This document shows positions 46,798-54,951 of a stretch of DNA of 64,000 nucleotides, piece after piece. The position numbers and the translations under genes were made by a program. This DNA comes from Mycobacterium dioxanotrophicus (GTDB lineage: Bacteria > Actinomycetota > Actinomycetes > Mycobacteriales > Mycobacteriaceae). The notes under the pieces were generated by a model, which was not told the DNA's origin, did not search any database, and saw only the letters and a list, made by a program, of their open reading frames with translations. Location: contig NZ_CP020809.1 in assembly GCF_002157835.1 (NCBI RefSeq), positions 1,612,001 to 1,676,000 of the forward strand. Direction: 5' to 3'. Every line of letters begins with the position of its first letter. Positions within the stretch are counted from its first letter, which is position 1.

Positions 46798-47094
46798 TCA
46801 GAGCCGGTCCATCTCCCGGGACATCATCGAGCTCTCCAGGTAGCTCATCCGCGACTGGTGGTCGTGGCGAATCGGTCGGCGTTCGGCGCGGGTCCGCCAC
46901 CAGGTGAGCGCCGACGACATCGCGTGCGACACCGTGTCGCCGAGGTGTCTACTTCGGGGGAGAGCCACGGCCGCCGCGGTGCTGAACAGAACCTGCTGCT
47001 CGGTGATCAGGGCCGGCGCCGCGGTGGTCGCTGCGGGGGTATTCGACTGGGCGGCAACGTTTTTGTTTAGGGAAGCGGTTCGGACCTTACTCAT
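46798..47094 (-). CDS. Conserved mycobacterial small protein
   Basis: 98 residues, basic, without membrane helix; ends with a WWRTRAERR...YLESSMMSREMDRL pattern that I associate with small mycobacterial conserved proteins. No function known. AGGAAG ribosome site near the start. It is convergent with the TauD-type gene. Confidence 0.6.
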   Translation of the reverse strand: MSKVRTASLNKNVAAQSNTPAATTAAPALITEQQVLFSTAAAVALPRSRHLGDTVSHAMSSALTWWRTRAERRPIRHDHQSRMSYLESSMMSREMDRL

Positions 47095-47372
47095 TTCGAA
47101 CTTCCTCTGATCGAAGCGTCGGGAGCGCTGACGCTGATGTAAGGAACGTACGGCCGCGGTGGCGTGGCTTCACGAGTAGTCCACTACCTCTATTTCTGGC
47201 TATCGATCCGCAGGCAGATCGATGCAGGTGCAGTGCCTTTGGCGGTTTGCTGGCAAAAATATGGCAGTTCGATGGCAGCGTCGGGAAACATCGGGATTCG
47301 GCTGCGCGATATCGGGTCTCGATGCAGAATTCTCTTGCCGGGGACACCACACTCATAGCTGAGGGGTTTCTC

Positions 47373-49118
47373 GTGCGCCGTGTACTCCGCACCTGTGCCG
47401 TCGTGATGCTGGCGATGGCCACCACCGTCGTTCTGGCCGGCGTGCAGACGATGGTGATGCCGCTGGTTCTTCTGGCTGCGACTGCGTTGATCATGGGCGG
47501 TACGGGGCATCCGCTGAGCTCACCGCAGGACAGTCCCGAGTTCATCGAGACCTACACGAACGACGCGACCAACAACTACATCGTGCTCACAGGCTTTTGC
47601 GGGGCCGAAACCTGCACTCCCACAGCGGTATCCACCCCGGAACAGTTCATGCCCGTATCGGGCACCATGCCGTTCGACCAGTCTGTGGCGCAGGGGACGA
47701 CCAACCTGGACCACGCGATCAACGCACAACCCGCGGGCACCCCGATCGTCGTTTTCGGTTACTCGCAGAGCGCTCGGATCGCATCGATCGAGAAGCGCGA
47801 TCTGGCCGCCTCGGGCTCGACGCTGCCGGTGTCCTTCGTGTTGATCGGCAATCCGAACCGCCCCAATGGCGGTGTGCTGTCCCGGTTCCAGGGCCAGCAG
47901 ATACCCATCCTCGGAGTCACCTTCGACGGGGCGACACCGACCAATACCAGTTTCAAGACCGTCGACGTCACCCGTCAGTACGACGGCTGGTCGGACTTCC
48001 CGCTCAATCCGCTGAACCCGTTCGCCACGGCGAACGCCGTTGCCGGGATCTACTACGTGCATGGCGATTATCAGAGCGTCGGCCTCGGCAACGCGATCTA
48101 TCAGGGGTCCTACGGCGACACGCAGTACTACATGATTCCGAGTGATCGCTTGCCCCTGCTCATGCCGCTGGCCCAGGCCGGCGTGCCGGATCCGGTTCTG
48201 GCGGTGGTGGATGCGCCGACGCGGGTGCTGGTGGAGTCTGGCTACGACCGGACCGTCAGCCCGGGGCAGCCGACCGGGATCAATGTGCTGTACTTCCCGA
48301 ATCCGGCGCAGACCGGAGTCAACTTCATCGTCGCCATCCCGACCGGGCTCGATGACGGCGCACAGGAAGCGGCCAACATCCGACCATTCGGAACCGCGCC
48401 GGTGGACCAACGCAGTCCGTACGGTGTCGGCGGACCGCCGGTCAATGCGGGATCGTTCGACACCAACGGTGTCCCCGTAGCGCCGGGCGCAGCGCCCACG
48501 TCGAACGTCGCAGCCCCGGTGGCCGACGCCGCGCCACCCGTGCCGACCGCCGATCCTGCTGTCGCGAAGCCGCCGGCCGCGGCGCTGCCCATCGGACCAC
48601 GCCTCGGCGGATGGCAGGCCGTGGACCCCAAACCTGTTGCAGCTCAGGCAGTCCCGGCGACAGTGGCGCAAACACCACCACCGGTCACCCCACCCAAACG
48701 GGACCCGATCATGCCGTGGTCCGGACCCGCGCCGACGACGCCCCAACCGGCGCCGCTCGCCGTTCCGGGCCGCCCGGCGCCGGCGCTCACCGCGCCGAAG
48801 GTCGAGATGCCCAGCCCCGCGCCGATTGCTCTCGACCCGCCGAAACAGCTTCCGGTGAAGTTGCCGGCACTGCCGACCCTGGTGCCCAAGGCCCCGCCTG
48901 TGGAGGCGGCGCCAGAGCTGCCCGCCGCGGTGCCGGACCTGCCTGCGGCGCCCGTCGCCCCCGCGTCGCTTGTACCGGACCTGCCCGCCGTGCCGCCGCC
49001 GACGCTGCCGCCGCCGGTGATTCCGGCATTCGTTCCGCCGCAGATGCCTGCGCTCCCGGCACCGCCGCCCATGCCTGCGTTGCCGAACATCTTCGGTGGG
49101 TTCCACCTGCCGTTCTGA
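47373..49118 (+). CDS. Exported PE-PPE-domain serine hydrolase with Pro/Ala-rich tail
   Basis: 581 residues. Hydrophobic N-terminus (about 7-40) serves as a signal or anchor; start GTG at 47373 has GAGGGG 7 bases upstream. The hydrolase domain (about 60-330) has the nucleophile loop VVFGYSQSARIAS and the VLIGNPNRPNGG line of the PE-PPE domain, an alpha/beta hydrolase found in mycobacteria. From about residue 365 the sequence is Pro/Ala-rich to the end. It probably acts on acyl esters (for example trehalose lipids) at the cell envelope. Confidence 0.88.
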   Translation: MRRVLRTCAVVMLAMATTVVLAGVQTMVMPLVLLAATALIMGGTGHPLSSPQDSPEFIETYTNDATNNYIVLTGFCGAETCTPTAVSTPEQFMPVSGTMPFDQSVAQGTTNLDHAINAQPAGTPIVVFGYSQSARIASIEKRDLAASGSTLPVSFVLIGNPNRPNGGVLSRFQGQQIPILGVTFDGATPTNTSFKTVDVTRQYDGWSDFPLNPLNPFATANAVAGIYYVHGDYQSVGLGNAIYQGSYGDTQYYMIPSDRLPLLMPLAQAGVPDPVLAVVDAPTRVLVESGYDRTVSPGQPTGINVLYFPNPAQTGVNFIVAIPTGLDDGAQEAANIRPFGTAPVDQRSPYGVGGPPVNAGSFDTNGVPVAPGAAPTSNVAAPVADAAPPVPTADPAVAKPPAAALPIGPRLGGWQAVDPKPVAAQAVPATVAQTPPPVTPPKRDPIMPWSGPAPTTPQPAPLAVPGRPAPALTAPKVEMPSPAPIALDPPKQLPVKLPALPTLVPKAPPVEAAPELPAAVPDLPAAPVAPASLVPDLPAVPPPTLPPPVIPAFVPPQMPALPAPPPMPALPNIFGGFHLPF

Positions 49119-49640
49119 GGCCATCGAGGACAACGTCGGCTACGTGATCCGTGCTTTACACATGGTTGGCGTACGACAGCGAACTGGACATGTCGCGGAC
49201 TTTGTAAACGACATATTGCTGACTGCGTCTACTCCAGTGGCCCGCGCCTTTAGCTGCCCGCGGGCGGTGGTGACCCCTGTCACGATCTGTCGGCAACGTG
49301 ATGGCAGACATGGTCAGTTCGTGGTTACCGGCCGGTACAAAACCTGCTCCCGAACCCATTGACGTAGTCGTCAGCTAATGGCAGATGTGCGGCCACTCGG
49401 GCGCCGATGCCGGCCTGACCCTTTGCGTGCATGGCGCCGCAGTGGTCGTGAAGGGGGTTTGCTGAGGAGGCTGGCAACGGGGTGACTGCGATTCGGTAGC
49501 TAACGACGAAAACGGTGGCTCGTTCATCGGCTAATCGCGAACGCAAGGAAAGTACTGCTTTGACATGCGAATTTGTCTTGCTTTTAACTTACTGTCAGGT
49601 AAGTTGATCGGCCGGGGGATGACATGGCAAAGGAGTTTTT
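49119..49640. other. Intergenic region before the Ala-rich secreted protein
   Basis: 522 bp without a convincing gene on either strand. It holds the perfect palindrome at 49586-49605 and the ribosome site of the next gene. Confidence 0.5.
49586..49605. promoter_or_regulatory. Palindromic operator candidate
   Basis: AACTTAC-TGTCAG-GTAAGTT, a perfect 7-bp inverted repeat 36 bp upstream of the GTG start at 49641, AT-rich for this genome. The geometry suits a TetR-type dimer. Confidence 0.5.
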
Positions 49641-50966
49641 GTGGAGCTAGCTGTTCGCTCGTACCTCGCATCAGGCGTCGCGGTCGCCGCGATCGGCGCT
49701 GTGGCGGTGAGCCCCGTGGCGCCGCCGATGCCCGACCTGGAGGTGCCGCAGGTACATACTTCGACGGTCGAGTTGTCGGCGCTGGTCAATCCGTTCAACG
49801 AGTTCGGTGAGGTGTTCGCGCAGGCGCTTCAGAACGTCTCGACGCTCGGAGGCGAGATCGCCGCTGACCCTGCGCCGATCCTGTCGCAGATCGTGAAGAA
49901 CCAGCTGACCGGCGCGGCAGCAGTCGGAACTTTCCTTCAGGTGTTCGGCAGCAGCCTCAGCGACGGATTCTCCGAAACGCCGGCCCAGCTGCAGCAGGCC
50001 ATCGAGGAGCTGTCCGCCGGGCAGATCACGGCCGGACTGACCACACTGCAGAACGCGCTGCTCGGGCCGGTCGTCACCGCGGTGGTCAACACCCTGTTCC
50101 TGCAGCCCGAGGTCTGGACGAACTTCCAGAACGCACTGCGCCAGCCCTTCGCCAATGCGCTGGCGGTCGTCGACATGCTCAGCCTGAACAACGTGAGCAA
50201 CCTGCTCGGGCCGCTGCTCGCGCCGGTCCAGGTTCTCGGTGACGTCACGACCGCGGTGGGCGGCGCCGGTGACAACATCGTCGCCGGGCTGAAGGCGGGC
50301 AATGCCGAGCAGGTCGCGAATGCGATCCTCAGCTTCGGCCCGAACCTGACCCAAGCGATTCTCAACGGCAATCCGGTGGCGCCGGATTACGCCGCGGGTC
50401 TCCTCGGTCCCCAGGGCATCGTCGCCGGGCTGCTGAGCTTGCGTGAGCTGGTGGCTAAGACCATCACGCCGAAGACCACGCTCGCTCTTGCCGAGGCGAA
50501 CGTCACCAAGGTGACCGCAGCCAACACCGTGACACTCGATGTGGCCCCGGCTATCGAGGCGCCCAAGGCCAAGCTGACCACTCCGGACGCCGGTGCCAAG
50601 GACGCCGCGTCCGAGGGCGCGGGGGCGACGGGCGCTGCGGCTACCGGCACGACCACCGATGCGCAGTCCTCGACAGGTACCGAAACGACGGCGCCGGACA
50701 CCGGCACCATCAAGAGCAGCCCGAAGGCCGTTCCCGGCAAGACCGGCATCTCCACGGCCAAGGTCAACCGGCTCAAGGATGTCAGCGACGGCATCCGCGG
50801 TGCGCTCAAGGACGCAGGCAAGGGCCTCAAGGACGCCGCGTCGAGTCTCGGCGGCAAGAACACCAAGGCAGGCACGACCGACGGTTCCGCCAAAGCCGGC
50901 AGCTCGGCGAAGTCCGGCGGCTCAAGCTCGGGAGGTTCCGGCAACTCCGGTGGTGGCAGCGAATAA
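49641..50966 (+). CDS. Exported Ala/Gly-rich mycobacterial protein
   Basis: 441 residues; start GTG at 49641 with AAAGGAG 6 bases upstream. N-terminal hydrophobic signal (SYLASGVAVAAIGAVAVSP). Residues 40-280 form amphipathic helices (ALQNVSTLGGEIAADP, LQQAIEELSAGQITAG) as in a common family of mycobacterial envelope proteins; the last 120 residues are low-complexity Ala/Gly/Ser/Thr/Lys. No enzymatic motif. Confidence 0.7.
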   Translation: MELAVRSYLASGVAVAAIGAVAVSPVAPPMPDLEVPQVHTSTVELSALVNPFNEFGEVFAQALQNVSTLGGEIAADPAPILSQIVKNQLTGAAAVGTFLQVFGSSLSDGFSETPAQLQQAIEELSAGQITAGLTTLQNALLGPVVTAVVNTLFLQPEVWTNFQNALRQPFANALAVVDMLSLNNVSNLLGPLLAPVQVLGDVTTAVGGAGDNIVAGLKAGNAEQVANAILSFGPNLTQAILNGNPVAPDYAAGLLGPQGIVAGLLSLRELVAKTITPKTTLALAEANVTKVTAANTVTLDVAPAIEAPKAKLTTPDAGAKDAASEGAGATGAAATGTTTDAQSSTGTETTAPDTGTIKSSPKAVPGKTGISTAKVNRLKDVSDGIRGALKDAGKGLKDAASSLGGKNTKAGTTDGSAKAGSSAKSGGSSSGGSGNSGGGSE

Positions 50967-50980
50967 CCCATGAGACCGCA

Positions 50981-51022
50981 GTGGCCCCGTCCAGCCCGCT
51001 CGCTGTCGCTGGACGGGGTCAC
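50981..51022. terminator. Bidirectional terminator
   Basis: 15-bp stem (50981-50995 with 51008-51022; one G-T wobble) between convergent genes. Confidence 0.85.
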
Positions 51023-51044
51023 TGTTGTCGGTAGCACTCAGCCG

Positions 51045-52124
51045 TCAGTAGAACTCAACGGTGTCAACGGGATTGCGCAGCGGCCGGCCGTCGAGGAGCC
51101 TGCCGGCGTTGTCGGCGAACAGATCGGCGATCAACCGGTCCTCGGCCGAGTTCAGCGCGGCGGTATGCGGGCTGATCAATACCCTCGGATCGCTCCACAA
51201 CGGACTGTCGCCAGGCAGTGGCTCGACCGCGAACACGTCGAGCGCGGCGAACCCGACCTGGCCGTCACGCAGGGCGGCGATCAGTGCCTGCTCATCGATC
51301 ACGGTGCCCCGGCCGATGCTGACCAGCGTGAACCCGGGCTTTGCGGCCCGCAAGACCTTCTCGTCGACGAGCCCGTCGGTGGCGGCGGTGCCGGGCAGGC
51401 TCACCACGATCCCGTCGACGTCGGCAGCGGCCTGCGCGAGATCGTCGGGGTGGACGATCTCGTCGACACCGTCGACCGGCGTGCCTGAACGGCTGGTGCC
51501 GACGACGGTGACTCCCAGCGCGGAGAGCTTGGCTGCGACGACCTTGCCGATGCCGCCGAGTCCCACCAACAGCACGCGCTGCTGACTGAGCAATCCCATC
51601 TCCCAGCGGCCGGCCCACTCGCGCTCGGCCTGGTGGGCCAAGAGCTTCGGCAGGGTCTTGGCCCCGGCCAGCAGACCGAACAGGGCGTACTCCGCCAACG
51701 GCTCGGCGTGCACCCCGGCTGAGGTGGTGAACCGGATCCGCGCCAGGTCGTCGTCGGTGAGTTGCGCGGCCTTGATCTGAGCGCCGCCGCCCGCCGCCAT
51801 CGTGTGCACCCACAGCAGCCCGGGATTGCGTTCGACAGTGCGCTTGAGCGCGGCCGGCTTCTCCTCGGGCACACCGTAGAGAGCCTGCGCGGAATCGACG
51901 AGCTCGTCGAACGCACGTTGCTGTTCCGGCGTGCGGCGAAAGGCGGGATCGCCCACGTGGTCACCCGAGAACCGCTGCGGCGGCAACAGCGTCTGGTCCC
52001 GGATGAAGTCGACGCGGGGTTCGCGCCGGACGATCCGTTCGATCAGCTCCTCACTGATGGGTGTCGACGCCACCACCCGGAGCCGGCTGGGCCTGGCGGC
52101 GGAACGTTCGGTTGGTTCGGTCAT
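51045..52124 (-). CDS. D-isomer-specific 2-hydroxyacid dehydrogenase
   Basis: 359 residues. NAD-binding VLLVGLGGIGKVVAAKLSALG at about 205-225; catalytic His/Asp pair near ISPHTAALNSA (His) and the Arg in VSIGRGTVIDE. Reduces 2-ketoacids or oxidises D-2-hydroxyacids (glyoxylate, phosphoglycerate-like). The substrate specificity cannot be read from the sequence. Confidence 0.88.
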   Translation of the reverse strand: MTEPTERSAARPSRLRVVASTPISEELIERIVRREPRVDFIRDQTLLPPQRFSGDHVGDPAFRRTPEQQRAFDELVDSAQALYGVPEEKPAALKRTVERNPGLLWVHTMAAGGGAQIKAAQLTDDDLARIRFTTSAGVHAEPLAEYALFGLLAGAKTLPKLLAHQAEREWAGRWEMGLLSQQRVLLVGLGGIGKVVAAKLSALGVTVVGTSRSGTPVDGVDEIVHPDDLAQAAADVDGIVVSLPGTAATDGLVDEKVLRAAKPGFTLVSIGRGTVIDEQALIAALRDGQVGFAALDVFAVEPLPGDSPLWSDPRVLISPHTAALNSAEDRLIADLFADNAGRLLDGRPLRNPVDTVEFY

Positions 52125-52281
52125 CGAGATCCCTACTGTGTTTCCGACATTTCGAACAACATTCGGGTCTCATACTGCCTGTACGGGCGCGCTCACCGCG
52201 CAGTCAGTACGGCAAACAACCGCACCGTCCGGTCCCGGCAGCGATACTGCCTCTGTATCCGAGAGAGCAAGGGGATCAGCA

Positions 52282-53736
52282 GTGAACGCGCGTGTCGGTA
52301 CCGCCTTCGGCAAGTACTCCATCACGCGTGTGCTCGGCAAGGGCGGGATGGGGGAGGTGTACGAGGCGTATGACACCGAGAAGGGACGAACCGTCGCGCT
52401 GAAAATCCTGGCCGACGAGTACTCCCACGACGTCACCTTCCGGACCCGGTTCCAGCGGGAGTCCCATGCAGCGGCCGTTCTGCAGGAGCCGCACGTCATC
52501 CCGATCCACGACTGGGGTGAGATCGACGGCAGCCTCTACATAGACATGCGGTTGGTGCAGGGGCAGACCCTGTCCGAGCTCATCGCCACCGGCCCGCTCG
52601 CACCGGCCAGGGCAGTGAACATCGTCGGTCAGATCGCCGCCGCGCTCGATGCGGCCCACGCCGAAGGCTTGATCCACCGCGACATCAAGCCGCAGAACAT
52701 CATCGTCACCCCGGCCGACTTCGCCTACCTCGTCGACTTCGGTATCGCCGAGACCCGCGGGGACAGCCGGTTGACGACCGCGGGAACCCGGATCGGAACG
52801 CTGAATTACATGGCGCCCGAGCGGTTTACTGGCCAGTTGATCACCGCGGCAGTGGACTCGTACGCCTTGGCATGCGTGCTGTACGAGGCGCTCACCGGCG
52901 AAACCCCGTTCGCGTCCGACAGTCAGGAGAGCCTCTTCGCAGCCCACCTGTCTGCGCCGCCGCCGCGGCCCAGCGTGGCCAACCCTCTGGTGCCCAGCGC
53001 ATTTGACGACGTGGTGGCCCGCGGCATGGCCAAGGACCCCGATGACCGGTTCGGGACGGCGGGCGGTCTGGCCCGCGCCGCGCAGCGCGCATTGCAGGGC
53101 GGGGGAGGCGCCACGTCACGCACCGGTGGTGCAACCGGATCGCAAGGGCGCTATGCCGCAACGGTTGTCACCGAGGCGCCCGACCCGACGAGGGACCTAC
53201 CGGTACCCGTGCCGCGTGATCCCGACGCGCATCGCCGGTCCCGCAATTGGGTGTTGCCGACGGTGATCGCGATTGCCGCAGCGCTGATTGTCGGCGCCAT
53301 CGGGATTGTGATCGGCATGCTCGCGAACAACCTGGGGCAGCCGGCCGGGCCTGCCGCCGCGACGTCCACGGCGGGTCCGTCGCCGGGAGGCCCGCTGCCG
53401 CCGCTGGTTACGGGGCCGGATCAGAGCGCCTTGCATCAGTCGTGTGATCAGGGCTTCACGGCGACCACCGTAACCGGGTTCGGCAGCCGCGCCGGACGCG
53501 GAACACCGGAAACCTCATGCCTTTTCACCAACAGCGTGCTCACGTCGTACTGGGCCGAGTACGGCAACGCGAGTCCGTTGCCGCGCGCGGTGTCGGCGCC
53601 CGGCGCAGTCGACTGCAGCAAGGTGCCGGGAGCGCTGTGCGACGGCGCGAACTTCCTCATGCACTGCCAGCAGTTTCCCGGCGACAGCTGGATCACCTGC
53701 ACAGGTGGCAAGAACGCCCGCGTCTATCTGTGGTGA
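52282..53736 (+). CDS. Transmembrane Ser/Thr kinase with a Cys-rich sensor domain
   Basis: 484 residues, GTG start at 52282. Kinase 12-270: LGKGGMG loop, Lys41, HRDIKPQN (Asp134), VDFGIAE (Asp152), activation loop SRLTTAGTRIGTLNYMAPE. Linker, then membrane helix 324-346, then an external domain with six Cys (SCDQGF, TSCLF, DCSKVPGALCDG, MHCQQF, WITCTGG). The external part has the general look of the PknH/PknJ-type sensors. Its 3' end overlaps the EmbR-like gene by 13 bp, opposite strand. Phosphorylating that neighbour's FHA partner is a natural hypothesis. Confidence 0.9.
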   Translation: MNARVGTAFGKYSITRVLGKGGMGEVYEAYDTEKGRTVALKILADEYSHDVTFRTRFQRESHAAAVLQEPHVIPIHDWGEIDGSLYIDMRLVQGQTLSELIATGPLAPARAVNIVGQIAAALDAAHAEGLIHRDIKPQNIIVTPADFAYLVDFGIAETRGDSRLTTAGTRIGTLNYMAPERFTGQLITAAVDSYALACVLYEALTGETPFASDSQESLFAAHLSAPPPRPSVANPLVPSAFDDVVARGMAKDPDDRFGTAGGLARAAQRALQGGGGATSRTGGATGSQGRYAATVVTEAPDPTRDLPVPVPRDPDAHRRSRNWVLPTVIAIAAALIVGAIGIVIGMLANNLGQPAGPAAATSTAGPSPGGPLPPLVTGPDQSALHQSCDQGFTATTVTGFGSRAGRGTPETSCLFTNSVLTSYWAEYGNASPLPRAVSAPGAVDCSKVPGALCDGANFLMHCQQFPGDSWITCTGGKNARVYLW

Positions 53737-54860
53737 TGGCCGGGGACGCCGTCGATTTCGAAGGTGAACCGGTAGCCGCAGATCCGGATCTGGTCGCCGT
53801 GGCTGAGGGTGGCGCTGGGGCGCAGGCGTTGGTGCTGCACCTCGATACCGTTGGCCGACCTCAGATCGGTGATCACGAAACTGCTTCCGGTGTCGATGAT
53901 CACCGCGTGGTGGCGGCTGACGTCGGCGTCGTCGAGCACGATGTCGTTGTCGGGCAGGCGCCCGATGCGGGTGGCCGCCGGTTGCAGCGGGTACCGGCGC
54001 CCTGCCGCATCGCGTAGCGCGGCCACCGCGGACGCCGGGCCATCTGTCGGACGGCCACCGCTGACGGTCCGTACGGCGGTCGCCATGGCGGCCTGTCTGA
54101 TGTCGAGACGTTCCTGCCGAAGGATGCGGGCGTGCAGCGCAGTCAGGGTGGGCCCGGGGTCGATGCCCAGGTCTTCGGCCAGCACAGTTTTGAGCCGCCG
54201 GTAGGCATCGAGGGCGTCGGACTGCCGTTCCGCGGCGTAATACGCGGTCATCAGCTGCGCCCACACCGGTTCGCGGTACGGGTGTTCGGCGGCAAGCTCT
54301 TCCAAGTCCCTGATCACCGTTGCGGCGCGCCCGCAGGCGATCTCGGCTTCGGCGCGGCTGGTCTGCACCAGGACGAGGTCTTCCGCGAGTGCGGCGGCAA
54401 AGGTGTCGGCGAACGTGAATGCACGTAGATCATCGAGGGCAGGTCCGCGCCATTGCGCCAGGGCCTCCGACAGATGCGTGGTGGCCTGCTCGAATCGTCC
54501 GTCCGCCGCCGCCCGCAGGCCTGCTGTCTTTTCGGCGACGAATCGATCGAGATCGCAGTCACCCGCGGCCACCGAGAGCCGGTATCCCGGTGCCGCGCTG
54601 GCCAACATCGATGAAGACCCGCTGCCCAGCAGGCGGCGCAGGTTGGACACGTGGGTGTGTACCGTCGCGCGGGCCGCGGGTACCGGGTTCTGATCCCAGA
54701 CGGCGTCGATCAGTGCATCCATGCTGATCACCCGGTTGCGGTTGATCAGAAGGACGGCCAGGACAGCCCGCTGCTTCGGGGTGCCCAGCGCCGCGGGGGT
54801 CCCGTCGACCGTCAACTGCAATGGTCCCAGCAGGCCGAACCCGAGTCGAGTTGTCCCCAT
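53724..54860 (-). CDS. EmbR-like SARP regulator with FHA domain
   Basis: 378 residues. Winged-helix DNA-binding domain (5-95, TPKQRAVLAVLLINRNRVIS), BTAD (about 100-245), and FHA domain (about 285-370, TRIGRLPDNDIVLDDADVSRHHAVI, SANGIEVQ). The same arrangement occurs in EmbR, whose FHA is bound and phosphorylated by Ser/Thr kinases. ATG at 54860. Its promoter region (88 bp) is shared with the divergent three-domain gene. Confidence 0.92.
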   Translation of the reverse strand: MGTTRLGFGLLGPLQLTVDGTPAALGTPKQRAVLAVLLINRNRVISMDALIDAVWDQNPVPAARATVHTHVSNLRRLLGSGSSSMLASAAPGYRLSVAAGDCDLDRFVAEKTAGLRAAADGRFEQATTHLSEALAQWRGPALDDLRAFTFADTFAAALAEDLVLVQTSRAEAEIACGRAATVIRDLEELAAEHPYREPVWAQLMTAYYAAERQSDALDAYRRLKTVLAEDLGIDPGPTLTALHARILRQERLDIRQAAMATAVRTVSGGRPTDGPASAVAALRDAAGRRYPLQPAATRIGRLPDNDIVLDDADVSRHHAVIIDTGSSFVITDLRSANGIEVQHQRLRPSATLSHGDQIRICGYRFTFEIDGVPGHHHR

Positions 54861-54906
54861 CGCGCTTTCGCAACCTCCAGCCGGTCGGCGAGACGTCCTT
54901 GTGTGG

Positions 54907-54951
54907 TTCATTGAGAATCCCACAAGGGCGGCCCCGCACCCTGACGACATG
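54907..54951 (+). promoter_or_regulatory. Upstream element A of the duplicated pair
   Basis: Begins TTCATTGAGAATCCCACAAG, starts exactly 42 bases before the ATG at 54949, and matches 57635-57679 in 34 of 45 positions without gaps. Invariant parts are TTCATTGAG, CAAGG and GCCCCGCA. Likely a binding site for the neighbouring SARP-FHA protein, but this is inference. Confidence 0.6.
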
